64,000 nt of DNA from Rutpela maculata (GCA_936432065.2 OW386293.2:27416234-27480233), one strand, 5' to 3'; positions 1 to 11,681 are shown, numbered from the stretch's first letter. Numbers and translations are program-made. Notes: generated by a model not told the origin, from the letters alone.

Positions 1-735
1 AGCAGCTTTTATGGTACGGCCACATGCGTGGGATGAATGAGGTACGACTACCTCAAATAGGGTGACCATACGTCCGGAAATTCGCTGGAAAGTCCAGCAT
101 TTTGGAGTACTATTCAGCATTTACAAGTGTCCAGCGAAAGTTCAGCATTCTGACCATATGTCCGGAATTTCGCTGGAAAGTCTTACAAGTGTCCAGCATA
201 AGTTCAGCATTCAGGTTATAGTGAAGTTACAGCATTACATTTTGTTTGGAAAAATTTTTTTTTCGGATACTTGCTTTCCGCTCATCAAAAAAATTTTTTT
301 TTAGATTTCTCCCCCCTGCTGAAAAAAAATTTTAGGACGAAAGAATTTTTTTTCGGATTTCGCCCCCCCCCCCCCCCCCCTCATCAATTTCAATTTTCGA
401 AGAAAAATATTTTTGTTATTTTCAGCCCAAGTCAAAGCCCAGATTCGCCCTTGAGTGCCCCCCAGTAGCCTTTCTGGATCCGCCCTTGGCAGAAGTGTCC
501 AGCATTCACTTAACAAAAATCTGGTCACCCTAACCTCAAAAGATATGGAAATGGAAGCCTAGGAGCAGAAGAAAACAAGGAAGACCACGAAAATCTTGGA
601 ACATGGAAATACAGAGTAGTCTAAGGAAGCGGGACATGGAAGCGGAGGACTTCCATGATAGAAAAGAGTGGAGGCTAGGATGCGGAAAACGGCTACATTA
701 GCTGTATTGGAATCCGCTATATACATCTTGTAAAT
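1..735 (+). pseudogene. C-terminal tail of a LINE ORF2, split by a MITE
   Basis: Reading bases 3-59 and then 540-705 gives a basic tail with the motifs LLWYGHMRGMNEVRLPQ, RRKQGRPRKSW and DRKEWRLGCGKRL. This is the recurrent C-terminus of non-LTR retrotransposon polyproteins in insects (WYGH...RLP...GRPRKSW...WR). It lies after the reverse transcriptase domain. Nothing upstream of base 1 is visible, so only the last ~70 residues are seen. The 471-bp insert at 60-530 separates the two halves and the reading frame shifts across the join, so it is dead. The stop codon TAG follows the GKRLH residues near 703-705, and a short AT-rich 3' tail runs to about 735. Clade not assignable (RTE- or CR1-like are possible). 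Confidence 0.6.
60..530. mobile_element. TA-flanked MITE with GGGTGACCA terminal repeats
   Basis: The ends are GGGTGACCA at 60-68 and TGGTCACCC at 522-530, flanked on both sides by TA (58-59, 531-532). That is the target duplication typical of Tc1/mariner-type elements. The interior holds short direct repeats of CGGAAATTCGCTGGAAAGTC type, runs of A/T and a poly-C tract near 362-380. It has no coding capacity. It interrupts the LINE tail around it, so it is younger than that LINE. Confidence 0.65.
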
Positions 736-1171
736 TATGTTATTATTCGATCACAACTTAAATTAGCTATCCAACGATATACGTCATATTTATCTCTAGA
801 AATGGTGGTTAATTTTTCAAAAATTTAATATATTTGTGAGGAGGATATGGAAAACTGTTAACAACAGCACTTCTTATAATATAAAATAATTTTGCCATAA
901 ATAGAAAAATCTAAACTACAATAAATTGTCGAATTGCCTTCATTTGACATCTATGCATATTTATTTCATTTCTAATATTTATTGAGAAAGCCATGGTATA
1001 AAAAAGAAAATCGAAAAATTCGTAAATGTCAAAAATTTCTGAATTAATTGTAAGTGAGCATTGTTAAAAATGGTTCAATTTAGTAATGGTGAAAAATATG
1101 ACATGATTAAGTTTTTTATAAAATGCGGAGAAGATTTAAATTTAGCTTCCAAGCTTTATTTTAATGGGTAA

Positions 1172-4100
1172 TAGTACGTCGGATGGCAGGCTCTAGCGTT
1201 CACTAACCCAATACCGAGGTATAACCAAACAAAACCTATTTCATTTTATTCAGCAGGTTTTTTTACATAGGAAATCACTTTTGACGACACTCTCCATTGG
1301 TCGAGACTGAAGTTATAAGAAAAAAACAAAAAAAAAATGAAAATAACAAAATTCAAATTCAACCACGAATAACTTTCAAACGAAAAAAGATAGAATTATA
1401 TATTTTTTTAGTTTTATGGTGTAAACGATTCTCTTTAATTTGATGTATAATTTATTACAAAAATAATAACTTTAACACTAGAAAATTGACGTTAATTTAG
1501 ATGTTACACAAATTGTCAATTTTTTTAAAAGCTCTAACTCGTTGTAACTCGCTTATGTATTGAGCTATTCGAATGTTTTTTTCACCAAAAACTGCCAAAT
1601 TTCATAGACTTCATTTTGTCTCAATTAATGCTGGGTCTAGCTCTGTAAATAAAAGAGGTACAGCCTTTTAAAAACAACGAAGCGCAGTTCGGCGACGGAG
1701 TCGCAAGGCTTCCCCTCTCGTTCCCGGTACATCCCGCGTTAGCCATAAACCGCGCAAGGCTATAATCAGCGGCCGTAACAAAAGCTTTACAATAATCTTC
1801 CTTTATTGTAAGATGATAAAATTAATAAATCAAATTGAAGAATATGATATTAATTGTAATAATCCGCTATATATGGAGTCGTACAACGCGGGTGGTGCAT
1901 TAATAAATGGAAAATAATAGGTATCAGACAGAGATAACTGATTTTCAGATATATCATTGTTAAACTCATGCCAGCTAGTAAAGTTTCTACTTTGCTTCTT
2001 AAATTTTAATATATTCCATAAAGTGTCAGAGGTAACCACATAATCAAAACAGTTATTTGGCATGCTTTCACTAACTCGTAGAGGATCTGAACGATTAGTT
2101 GGATTTTTGTACATCTATATTTTTGTTTTCATGTAAACTGGAAAGGTTAAAATCAGTTAAAATTTATTGGATAGATATTCTTGTGTAAATAGGCCGATCT
2201 TTTTTTAAATAATACCATTCCAAGCAGTAATGGGAGTGGGATTTTTACCATCTAGCCTGCCTTAGTTTTGATCAAAATTGTCGATGTCGATGAATGTAAT
2301 TGTTTTCTTCAGAACTTACTGGAGGAACTCCAGGTGGAATAAAAATGTCGTAGTTTTTACTAATGACTAGCAAAAGATATTAAATATCCGTATTTCATCG
2401 TAGGAATAACCATAGCCAAAAGAATAAAGCATATCAATAAGTTTTTTTCTTCTGACGGCACGATATACATGTAATTATATGTAAAGGATTAAAAAAGTGG
2501 TCTATGCTGGTTGTTTTTTTTTTTTTCATAATTATTAATATAAATTGCATTACTATAGAAATAACATTTAAATCAAATTTGTCTGTGCCGACATATTTAG
2601 TATCCACGACATAAATGTTTATAACAAATCTGAAGCTTCTTGTTTACATTGATGATTATTCTGAATAGTAGTCGTGTTTTTTTACAGTTTTAAAATGTCC
2701 ACCTATAGCTTCATTTAAGATACTGGCAGCACTTGTGTCTGACAACAAAAATTCGTTAGTCTTTTTAGCTTTATTATCACTTGAATGAACTGTTGTATTT
2801 CCTTTGTGTTCCCAAAACACTTTGTTTAAATGCTTTCTAGTCTCTTTCTTATATTTCCGCTGCTATAATAATCTAATTCTTCTTCCGTGATTTCTTCAAA
2901 TATATCATTAAGGAGTATTTTAGAAATGTTAAAGTTAAGGATTCTTTTTTGCAAAACAGCAAGTTCAACCTCCCTAAATAAAATGTTTAACGCTACATTT
3001 TTTATTTCAGTGGTTTAGTTTGTACACATTTAATTTTTGCTAATATATTTTGCATAACAAATTTTATGATAATTTCCGTCATCCCCCCATAAATCTGAAT
3101 AAAAGTAAAACCTGCCTTTTATTTCTATATCACAATGCGTCACTGCAGCTTTAATATATATTTTTTTTTAGTTTCCGCATCCGTTCCTGTACAAATTGCT
3201 TCTTAAAAACGTTTTTAATTTATTCTTATTTTTTCTAGATTTTCCACAGATCAGACAATGCTATATTATTTTAATCTGATTTTTATCTTCATTATAACCA
3301 CTTGAAGGCTCACTTACATTTTTAATCACTTTACTAATATCAGAGGCAATATGTCTTGTCTCTACTATCATTCTTATTACAAAAAGATGTCAGACAAGAA
3401 TAATAAAATCAGTACCGAAGAGTGTGCAAATAAGTGCCACCACTTTATTTTATAAGAATTTTTTCTTCCATTTGCACAATGTATAATAGACCTGATGCCA
3501 GTAACAGTTGGTTTTTTACCATTAGATTTTCTCTGCTTTCAGCAGTTTCGCAAGAGTAACATGCAGTTTTTTTTCATTGATAATGTATCTACAATATACA
3601 TAAACTGTAATAGCCTAAATGTAAATAAAATAATATATACTTATATTAATACTTATCCAGACAATAATGAGGCCAGCAGCCGATACGTTTTTTGATGGTC
3701 CGAGAGCGTAGCGGGGGCGAGAGAGGAAGCCTCGTGTCTTCGTCGTCGTAGTGTGCTTCGTTGTGTTTCAAGGGCTGTAGCGCTTTTAGTTAAAAAATTA
3801 GATCTGGCATGAATCGAGACAAAATGAAGCCTATTAAATTTGTCAGTTTTTGGTGAAAGAAAAAATTGAATAGCTTGTTATATAAGCGAGTTATGGCGAG
3901 TTAAGAATTTGAAAAATGTTGCTGATTTGTGTATTCTTTTGAATTTTGCCAGTTTTTTTATGTTAATTTTTTAATTATTGCAATAAATTATACTTCAAAT
4001 TACACAGCAATGTTTACTTGTCAAAACCAGACAAAATTTTTATTTTTATCTGTTTTAGTTCTAAAGTTATATTTGATTAAATATTAAATTTCTAAATTTC

Positions 4101-4276
4101 TTTTTTTTTTAGTTTTTTTCTTATATCTTCGGTCTCGACCAATGGAGAGTGTCGTCAATTTTGATTTCTATGTAAAATAACATGCTTTAATAAGTAGTGA
4201 AGGTCCCATCTGGTTATACTTCAGTATTGGGTAGGTCAAGAAAGAGAAGGCTTTTCGCGCTCTGCCCGACGGGCTA
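1172..4276. mobile_element. 3.1-kb DNA transposon with long TIRs, TAG termini and TAA target duplication
   Basis: The left end TAGTACGTCGG (1172 on) and the right end CCGACGGGCTA (to 4276) are inverted. The target trinucleotide TAA flanks both sides (1169-1171, 4277-4279), and removing the insert restores a GTAAGT splice donor. The inverted arms extend about 500-570 bp, for example a GACGACACTCTCCATTGGTC block near 1277 mirrored near 4140. The core between the arms (about 1.76-3.69 kb) has degenerate coding sequence on the minus strand. A 3-bp TWA duplication recalls PIF/Harbinger or Zator, but no DDE domain is recognisable. Its superfamily is left open. Confidence 0.65.
1830..3690 (-). pseudogene. 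Degenerate cargo/transposase-like gene of the TAG-TIR element
   Basis: On the minus strand several pieces of a former protein are visible in shifting frames. A Cys-rich start CLICGKSRKNKNK lies near 3260-3220, a YHKICYAKYI stretch near 3085-3045, SFGYGYSYDEI near 2433-2393, and the 94-codon open piece 2114-1830. The C..C / YHK.CY / ID.L...G...SYD order is familiar to me from large uncharacterised insect proteins found in repeats, but I cannot name the family and see no catalytic triad. Multiple stops and frameshifts make it a pseudogene. Confidence concerns only its existence as a relic coding region. Confidence 0.4.
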
Positions 4277-4453
4277 TAAGTTATAGACAGCAAAACTTTG
4301 TACCAAAAGTGTAGCGTAAACAATACTTTTAGATATTCAGAAAAGATCAGCCAGACATAAAAATATTCAAAAGACTACAACAAAATTAAAAGAGCTTGGA
4401 TCATTTGTAAAACCTTGAGCAAAAATATATAATAAAACTTCTTCTTCTTCTTC

Positions 4454-5366
4454 TTATCAGCCGCGGATTCTACTCGAAAAAGTGCTTTAATAATGTGTTA
4501 CTCGATTTTCGATTCGACACTTGGACAGAAGTCATCCAAAAATGCCAATGTTCCGAAAACGTTCTGTAGCACGATAGTCGAAAAAGATAGACGATCGCGG
4601 TTTGTGCCATTGTTTGTATCTCAAAATTCGAGCTCAGGACACCCATATCGGTTTTTGTCTATCTGCCAAATCCCATCTAATTTGGTCCATCCCGAATATA
4701 GTCAATATTTTTTATTTTTTATTGTTCAAAAAGATATTCGCAGTCGGAAATGCCCCCTGCAATTTTCATTCGTATCATATTAAAAACATCATTTCATTAA
4801 GTGTTAAAGTAAAGTTTATGTGCCACTTAATCACTTAAAAGAGAGTTTCGATATCTTGTACACCTTCGTATTTTTGTGTTTAATAAAATACCTTAGTAAC
4901 ATTTTGCTGTAAAATGATATTAAAACATAGGTTATATAAAACATGACAGCTTACTTGCTTCTGGCGATTACTCAGCATAACGGATATAGCCCAATTTCAA
5001 TAGTGTATTCTGCCATGCTATTTTATAAATTTAAAATAAAATTTTTAAACCAAACAGAAGTAATCGTTTTTACAAGAAACAATATACACACACACTTACT
5101 TACATTTGTACAGGGTGGACCAAATTAGATGGGATTTGAGGTTTGATAGACAAAGACCAATATAGGTGTCCTGAGCTCGATTTTCGGGGAACAAACAATG
5201 GTGCAAACCGCGATAGTCTATCTTTTTCGACTACCGAGCTACAGAGCCTTTTTGGAAAATTGGCATTTTTAGATGACCTCTATATCTCAATTACCAAGTG
5301 TCGAATCGAAAGAAAATCGAGTAACACATTCAAGACACTTTTTTGAGTAGAATCCGTGGCTGATAA
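4454..5366. mobile_element. Foldback element with ~250-bp inverted arms
   Basis: The end TTATCAGCCGCGGATTCTAC at 4454 is mirrored by GGCTGATAA ending at 5366. The arms stay complementary for about 250 bp with mismatches: CGAGCTCAGGACACC near 4630 pairs with GGTGTCCTGAGCTCG near 5166, and ATCTAATTTGGTCCA near 4675 pairs with TGGACCAAATTAGAT near 5117. The central ~430 bp is unique and has no convincing gene. It follows a CTT microsatellite, which hides the left target-site duplication. It has no coding capacity, so it would be a non-autonomous element. Confidence 0.65.
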
Positions 5367-6497
5367 GGAGAAAATTATGCATGCCTAAGTTTTCGAGATA
5401 TAGACATAACTTGTGTTTTTTTTAATGGAACACCTTCTAAACAATTTTATTATTCGATCACAACTTAAACTAGCTATCCAACGATACATCATAAGTCATA
5501 TTTATCTCTAAAAAAAAAGTGGTTAAATTTCGAAAAATTTAATATATTTGTGAGGCCATGAAAAACCATTAACAACAACACTTCTTATAATATGAAATAA
5601 TCTTACCAAAATTGAGAAAAACTAAACTACAATAAATGTTCGAATTGTCTTCCATTGACATCTATGCATTTTTGACACTTTCTCCTTACAGCATTTGTTG
5701 CATTTCTAATCATGGAGGAGTTATTCTCCGAAACGCAGCTAATGTTTTGTTTTCAAATTCTTTTATGTTAGAACGTTCTCTATATATAATATTTTTTAAA
5801 TAAGCCCAAAGCCAAGAGTCGGCAGGGGTTATATCGGGAGATCTAGCTGATCACAAAATAGGACCATTATTTCCTAAGAACTAAACAATATCTAAAATGC
5901 TTTGTTGTTTATTAATGTCCAGTTAGCTAAATTAATAGTTAGTTATCAATTTAGTTAACTTAGCTAACTAGTCATTGACAAACTACTCCTCGGTGATATA
6001 TAGATAAGCACCTATCCAATCCTCCCTAAACTGAGCATTTAAATAATTTCGTGTTTCATTTGACGTATGGCCTAGGGCGCCATCGTGTTGGTAAATTAAT
6101 CTTTGAAATTGTCTTACAGGCATATTGTCTACAAAGGGCTCTATTTCTTGTCGTAGAATGTTAATAAAATTTTCGGTATTCAAATTACCGTAAAAAAAAT
6201 GAGGACCTATTATTTGGTATCCAATAAAACCGCACCATACACCAAATCCAAATCGTCCTTGACAATTAACTGAAGCGGTTACATGCGGATTTTCATGAGT
6301 CCAATGGTGGTTATTATGCCGAATAAAAAGTCCGGCACTGCTTATATGGGGCTCGTCTGTCCATATAATTGTTCCTTCAAATTCTGGAACTTCATTGCAC
6401 TGACGCAAAAACCACTAGCAAAAATAGAGACGCTTTTGAAAGTCGTTTGAGTATAGATAGTGACTAATCCAAATTTTGTAGGGTTTGAATTTATTTT

Positions 6498-7189
6498 ACT
6501 TCCACATCCAGTGGAAGTATAGTAACGACAAAAAAATTTTTAAAAATTTTTATTGTTCAAATAGGCTTAGAATGTCATGAAACGTCGAGATTTCAAGTTT
6601 GAGCGAAAAAAAAATTCTGTCTGTCGGTCTGTCGGTCTGTCTGTCGATCTGTAACTTTTTTTGTGCGCACGTTTACTCTGGAACCATTTGAGATATTGAC
6701 TTGAAATTTGGTACACATATGTACTTTAACGAGATCTAGAACTAGACTATATTTTCATCTTGTTCCATCGAAGGGTTGGGGGGTAAATTGGGGTAAATTT
6801 GGAGTAAATAGGTAAATCAAGCAGGTAAGAGTTCATAAAATTGATATTTAGTATAAACAAGAGAAGCTAAATTTTGGCATTAGCCACCCCCATTACCACC
6901 CCCACCCCATTATTAAAGGGGATGAAAAAAAATGTGATTTAGTGTGTGTACAAGAACCAGAAACCTCAAAATATTTTTTTACTTTATCCACCCCCCACTC
7001 CCACCCCCTGTCACCACCCCCACCACCACTACCGATGTGGGGTATCGTTTTATGAGTTTTTGGGGTAGAGGATTTCAAATATTATATTATTAAAGTTCCA
7101 TAAACAATTATTTCCAGATACAAAATTTTTTCGTTGTGTGACTTGGATAGAAAATCCGGATGTGGAAGTAGTGATTCCTTGGGCAGCCG
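6498..7189 (-). mobile_element. Helentron/DINE-1-like non-autonomous repeat (full copy)
   Basis: In its own orientation the repeat starts GCTGCCCAAGGAATCACTAC, has a subterminal CTTCCACATCC, GT-rich blocks, a (GTCY)n tract near 6620-6650, and ends in a 7-bp hairpin CTTCCACTGGATGTGGAAG followed by T. Other copies lie at 10975, 12243, 32915 and 55069. The architecture (5' subterminal repeat matching a 3' terminal hairpin, GTCY microsatellite, no target duplication) matches Helentron-derived HINE/DINE-1 elements. Here it sits inside an A-run of the transposase gene, so the site is A/A (T/T on the other strand), the usual Helentron target. Confidence 0.6.
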
Positions 7190-7424
7190 TTTTTTTAAGC
7201 AACGCAACGCAGTTGTTTTTGGGATTCCTAAATTTTCCTGTATTTTGCGAGACGATATATTAGGATTTTTTCTTACAGTTTCTAAAACAAAATTTTCTAC
7301 AGCTTCCCTGCCTGCTTTATTATATAATATCTTTGCTCGAGGTTTTACAAATGATCCAAACTCTGTTAAATTATATTGTAGCCTTTTGAATATTTGTATG
7401 TCTGGTTGTCTCTTATCTGGATAT

Positions 7425-7481
7425 CTAAAAATATTGTTTAGGCGGCATTTTTGGCACAAAGTTTTGCTGTCTATAACTTAC
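7425..7481 (-). other. 57-bp intron in the transposase gene
   Basis: On the minus strand the junction reads AATAG|GTAAGTTATAG at 7482/7481 and TTTTTAG|ATATCCAGAT at 7425/7424. These are canonical GT donor (GTAAGT) and AG acceptor sites. Removing the 57 bases joins ...FYLNR to YPDKRQPDI in frame, which fits the family's usual continuous sequence, whereas unspliced it contains stops. Copy A (1168 and 4277-4331) keeps the same intron. Confidence 0.75.
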
Positions 7482-7574
7482 CTATTAAGATAAAACTCAG
7501 AAGCTAAATTTAAATCTTCTCCGCATTCTATAAAACACTTAATCATCACCCCCTTTAAACGCAGCAGTATACAG

Positions 7575-7818
7575 GTGACTGAAGTTAGTTTTATTTGTAC
7601 AAAACAAACAAACAAATACACCACAGATAGTAGACAACCCCCAAATCCAAAGCCAAGGCTGTCCGGAAGGGGGTTACACATTCGGAAAAACGCAGACATA
7701 CATCCACACCCACCGGTGTTGCCAATACCGGGGCTGGGGGTCGAACCCAGAGCGCAGTAGCGAGTCGATCAGCGTATTCGCCACTCAATACGCCTTAACC
7801 GATTGAGCTACCGTGCCG
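7575..7818 (-). mobile_element. tRNA-derived SINE
   Basis: On the minus strand from 7818 the head reads GGCACGGTAGCTCAATCGG, containing a pol III A box (TAGCTCAATCGG). A B box GGGTTCGACCCC lies about 70 bases downstream near 7745. The tRNA-like head is followed by an unrelated body and an AAATAAAACTAACTTC tail at about 7600. Such composite structure marks a SINE rather than a functional tRNA gene: no acceptor-stem pairing is evident at the 3' side. It abuts the 5' end of transposase copy B. The right and left limits are approximate and no clear target duplication was found. Confidence 0.7.
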
Positions 7819-8749
7819 GTATGTCGGTATGTGTGCCTCAATTATTTCAATAAATTGTGCGTGTGCGTCAATATTATTAAAAGAATATCCTCCACACAAT
7901 GCATTTTAAACGGCAGCGCGCTGGAATAGGCTACATCATGGTAATGGCGGCACCGTGCGGACAGATTTGCTTGATCTGGCTATCCTTGGCGTTTACTGTT
8001 CAAATATAATATGTAGTTGAAGTTCCAGGTCGTGACAACATTCCATTACGTTACGCCACTGGCTAGGTCGTTCGTTGCCGTTTGAGCATATTATTTCACC
8101 GCATTATAGATTTCAAAATATTGTGATTGTGTGTTGGTTAATTATTGTACAGTTAGAAAACAATATAAATGAAATTTTGCAATAATTTAATTAAAAGCAG
8201 TGTATATCTGAAGTTGATTAAAATTAGCATGTAAATTGGCAGTTGTAAATATCAATACTTTATTAATTATTGCCTAATGGAGAATTGCAAAGTTCAGTGT
8301 GTTGTCATTTATTAGAAAAAAAGCACATTGAAATTCCTTATAAAACGCTTATTTCTTCATTTCATGAAATTAACATATATTTAACTAACTACCCTTCTAT
8401 TTTACCCTATATTTAGTAAAGCAGATCAACTATTGACGGGGCTAGTGATCAGATCTATTCCAAATTAAACCCAAAAGTTGTTATTACTTCACTCCATTTT
8501 TAAACTGCACATAAAAAACTCAAAGCTGTCGACAGAGCTATTATAAGGGGAGACCGGGGCATGCTTTATTTTTCTACACTATATTAAATAATAAATATAA
8601 TGTATTACTTAAGAGATGAAACATCATTATTCTTATGTAAAGTATGTTCTGGTATGATTAAGATCAGAAACAAATGGAAATCCCTCTTGTGACACAGCTA
8701 TGCGAATCACCAACTAGAACGACGCGGAGTTTATTGTCGGTGTTAATGT
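7819..8749. other. No gene recognised
   Basis: AT-rich sequence without a convincing coding region, repeat or structural RNA. Only short open stretches occur. Confidence 0.4.
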
Positions 8750-10640
8750 TGTAGAACTCTCCAAAATCGTCCTAAGTTGAAGACAGAATCAAAATTCAAC
8801 TTAGGCAAAAATTTAATTTAAGGACATTTTTAAGAGTCTGCAGAGGCACAGATCAGTCCATAAGGACCGTTTTGGGTTCTATAAGGCGTTAGAAATGACC
8901 AGGTGAAAATTCGAAGAAACACCGAATTTTTACTTAGGAAAATATGTTTTTGGTTCAGAATATGAGAGCGAAAGTATATAATGACAAAGATTTGTGAATA
9001 ATATACTTTTTCAAAGGTACCACAAATTGGACTTTGAAAATAATATTTTTGAAACGGCATCGAAATTTGGCTCAAGAATGGATTTATCGAAAGTACGCCA
9101 AAATTTCACTTGCAGACTAATTTTTCAAAACTGCGTCGAAATTTGGCTTGAGAATCGATTTATCAAAAGTACGCCAAAATTTCACTCGCAGATTAATTTT
9201 TCAAAACTGCGTTGAAATTTGGCTTGAAAATTGATTTTTCAAAAGTACGCCAAAATTGGGCTTAAAATAGATTTTTCAAAAGTACCACAAAGTCAGTTTA
9301 AAAAGTACCACGAAAATATACTTTGAAATATTTTTTATTTTCTATTCCTCCACCAAAGACATTGGACCTTTGAGGTACGGTCATTGAATGCCCCGTTCTA
9401 AAGCATGAGCATAAAATTTTAGTGATGCATTGCATCCAAAAGGCAAAATAGACAATTTTGACAAAGCCGGCGTAGTGCCGATAAGCAAAAAAAAATGATA
9501 AAAATCAATGCACATGCACAAGGCCGGTTTCTCGCCTAGAGAGAGTTTGGATTAACTCAGCGGCTCGCAATTTGGTCGAGTGCGTTGAGTGGTCCAGACA
9601 AAGCAATGATAGGAAAGCCAATAGCAGGGCTTTCCAAATGACAAAGTTATAGAGGAAAACGCCTTGTGCATAAAAAACCAAAAATTCAATTTTGCCTAAA
9701 AGTCGCTCGAAGGTGGGTTGCTGCCATATCAATAATATTGAACAACTGCATAGGAGCAAGTAAATTGTGGACTGATTGAACGCCATTAAACTTATGCAGT
9801 TATAAGTCCTCACGAATGTGTTTGAGTACGTGAATCTCCACGATACAAGAACTTTAAAGCTAAGTAGTCTCTAGCGAAACTAAATTCATTTAGTAAAACT
9901 TTTTTAAGTTAATATCAGTCAGCCGTAATTATGAATTACAAATAGTCTCAGATTTCTCTAAAAAGCTCGCATTTTTATTTTGAGAAGGTATGCATGAATC
10001 TTTTCTACCTAATCGATCGTTAGCGTAAGCGCTCTCGCTTGTATGGTCTGAAAGCCATTACGTTGATTGGGGAAGGCACGATTCTTATCTTGAGAATTTT
10101 GTATAACCATTTCTGTTAAATAAACGGATTCTTTGAACTATTGTTTCTTAATTGATCTTGAGGCCTGTTGATGGTCTATAATTCCTGGAACTTTCGTATC
10201 GAAAACCGGATGTGTCGAGTTAATTCACATTAACACTTGATCTTCTGATTGCCTTACGGAGGTTTGATAGGGATTTTTTAGGCGTTTTTTGAGAAATAGT
10301 GTCCGTTATTAACAGATAAAAACGTGGATACCACGTACAAAAATTAATCCTTCCGCAGAGAAATTCTTCGGTTGGGATTTTTTTATGCAAAAATCCAGAA
10401 AATTAAAAGGTACCTAAACCCCTAACGAGGGAATTCATGACCAGAGAGAGCGTCATTACCGATCTGTGGTAGTGCAGCCTTGGTTCATTTTCCGGCTATC
10501 GAAGTGCGTCCGTCTTATCTCGAACCCGTCTGGGAGGTAGAAGAACGGGTAATACGCGACTGACGCCCCCTGAGAAATAAATTGTTGTCGCGTCATTTTG
10601 ACGCCCGGTAGTGCGTTCTTCTACGTTAATACCAGGGTAA
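8750..10640 (-). repeat. Dispersed ~1.9-kb repeat, copy 1
   Basis: The reverse complement of this region matches, block by block, the plus-strand sequence at about 42130-42519 and 47221-47880. Shared blocks include CCCAGACGGGTTC (near 10525 and 42288), TTGCACAAGGCG (near 9660 and 47239) and CATTTGGAAAG (near 9630 and 47271). The second copy is split by the Gypsy element. A block starting TGTTACCCTGGTATTAACG on the minus strand (about 10640) is reminiscent of an LTR start, but I cannot prove that. There is no intact frame. Limits are approximate. Confidence 0.55.
9030..9290. repeat. 76-bp minisatellite, about three copies
   Basis: The block GAAATTTGGCT recurs at 9062, 9138 and 9214, an exact 76-bp step. 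Each copy also carries AGTACGCCAAAATTTCACT and TTTTTCAAAACTGCG. Copies differ by a few substitutions and the last is degraded. It lies inside dispersed repeat copy 1. Confidence 0.75.
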
Positions 10641-10974
10641 CACATAAACAAAGCTGCAATTTGAATTTATCTGTCAATGCCGTGAAGGACGAGCAAAGCG
10701 TCCACCAATGCAAAACTTATTCTTATCTTGACGCAAAACAGAGTAAGATTTTTTAATTTACCAAAAATGTCATTAAGTTTCTACCGAAAACACGATTTTA
10801 AACCTCTAGTACTATTCTGTTAATTCAAATACGCAAACATTTGAAGTACGACTCTATAGTACTCTTGCTAGCATGTAATAGCGCGCCGGCTTTGATATTT
10901 TTATAGACGGTTTTTTTGGCCTTTTTTCGCACTAAAAATTTGTAGACAACTGTACCTCAATCTGAAACTTAAAA

Positions 10975-11681
10975 CCGCTGCCCAAGGAATCACTACTTCC
11001 ACATCCAGATTCTCTATCCAAGTCACTCACGACAAAAAAACTTTGTATGTGAAAATAATTGTTTATGGAACTTTAATAATATAATATTTGAAATCCAAAA
11101 ACGCATAAAACGATACCCCACATCGGTAGTGGGGTGGGGGGTGGTGGTAGTGGGGGGTTGTAGTGGGGGTGGATGAAGTAAAAAATATTTTGAGGTTTCT
11201 GGTTCCTGTACATACACTAAATAACAATATTTTTTCACCCCCTTTAATAAGGGGGTGGGGGTGGTAATGGGGGTGGCTAATGCCAAAAATTTTTTTGAGA
11301 CCTTAGCTTCTCTTGTATATACTAAATACCAATTTTATGGACTCTTACCTGCTTGATTGACCTATTTACCCCAAATTTACCCCAATTTACTACCCAACCC
11401 TTCGACGGAACAAGATGAGAATATAATATAGTTCTAGATCTCGTTAAAGTACATATGTGTGCCAAATTTCAAGTCAATATCTTAAACGGTTCCAGAGTAA
11501 ACGTGCGCACAAAAAAAGTTAGACAGACCGATAGACAGACCGACAGACCGACAGACAGACAGAACTTTTTTTTCCCCTCAAACTTAAAATCTCGACGTTT
11601 CATGACATTTTGAGCCTATTTGGACAATAAAAATTTTTAAAAATTTTTTTGTCGTTATTATACTTCCACTGGACGTGAAAG
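10975..11681 (+). mobile_element. Helentron/DINE-1-like non-autonomous repeat (full copy)
   Basis: It starts CCGCTGCCCAAGGAATCACT after a short A-run and ends with the degraded hairpin CTTCCACTGGACGTGAAAG before another A-run. The (GACAGACC)n-type tract near 11520-11560 and the CCCCAAATTTACCCCAATTT block are shared with the copies at 6498 and 55069. The interior open frame on the minus strand is a by-product of low-complexity GTGGGG repeats and is not a gene. Confidence 0.6.

Larger units (their letters stand above)
736..4453 (+). pseudogene. Tc1/mariner-like transposase, copy A (N-terminus only)
   Basis: The ATG at 1070-1072 opens an exon reading MVQFSNGEKYDMIKFFIKCG and onward for about 32 residues, matching the N-terminal helix-turn-helix region of insect Tc1/mariner-like transposases and copy B near 7.5 kb. 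Exon 1 ends at about 1167 at a GT donor (GTAAGT when rejoined). The intron is interrupted by the 3.1-kb element 1172-4276. The rest of the intron and a frameshifted exon 2 (…QPDIKIFKRLQ…) follow at 4277-4440, then a CTT microsatellite. No catalytic DDE region follows. The 735-990 stretch resembles the 3' end of copy B (5443-5690) in the same plus-strand orientation, so this copy is also rearranged. Confidence 0.6.
5443..7570 (-). pseudogene. Tc1/mariner-like transposase, copy B (two exons)
   Basis: Read on the minus strand, exon 1 (about 7570-7482) encodes MIKCFIECGEDLNLASEFYL. After a 57-bp intron, exon 2 begins YPDKRQPDIQIFKRLQ, continues with a helix-turn-helix stretch (ISSRKIQENLGIPKTTALRC), and is broken by a Helentron-like insert (7189-6498). 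It resumes with the catalytic core: IIWTDE near 6365, WTHENPH near 6285, VWCGFIGYQIIGPHFF near 6240-6190, YQHDGALGHTS near 6095-6060. A short palindromic insert around 5975-5910 follows, then the last catalytic block SPDITPADSWLWAYLKN near 5845-5795. The order D...D...SPD.TP.D is that of insect Tc1/mariner-like transposases acting in the nucleus on their own TIRs. Stops and inserts make it inactive. Confidence 0.8.

Noticed and set aside
7134..7493. 119-codon plus-strand frame as a gene
   Set aside because: It is the opposite strand of the transposase copy B, whose motifs and splice sites are clear.
7740..7818. Functional tRNA gene on the minus strand
   Set aside because: A and B boxes are present, but no acceptor stem closes and a long unrelated body with a retroposon tail follows, which fits a SINE.
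11023..11286. Proline-rich 87-codon minus frame
   Set aside because: It is produced by GTGGGG low-complexity blocks of the Helentron-like repeat and recurs in every copy.
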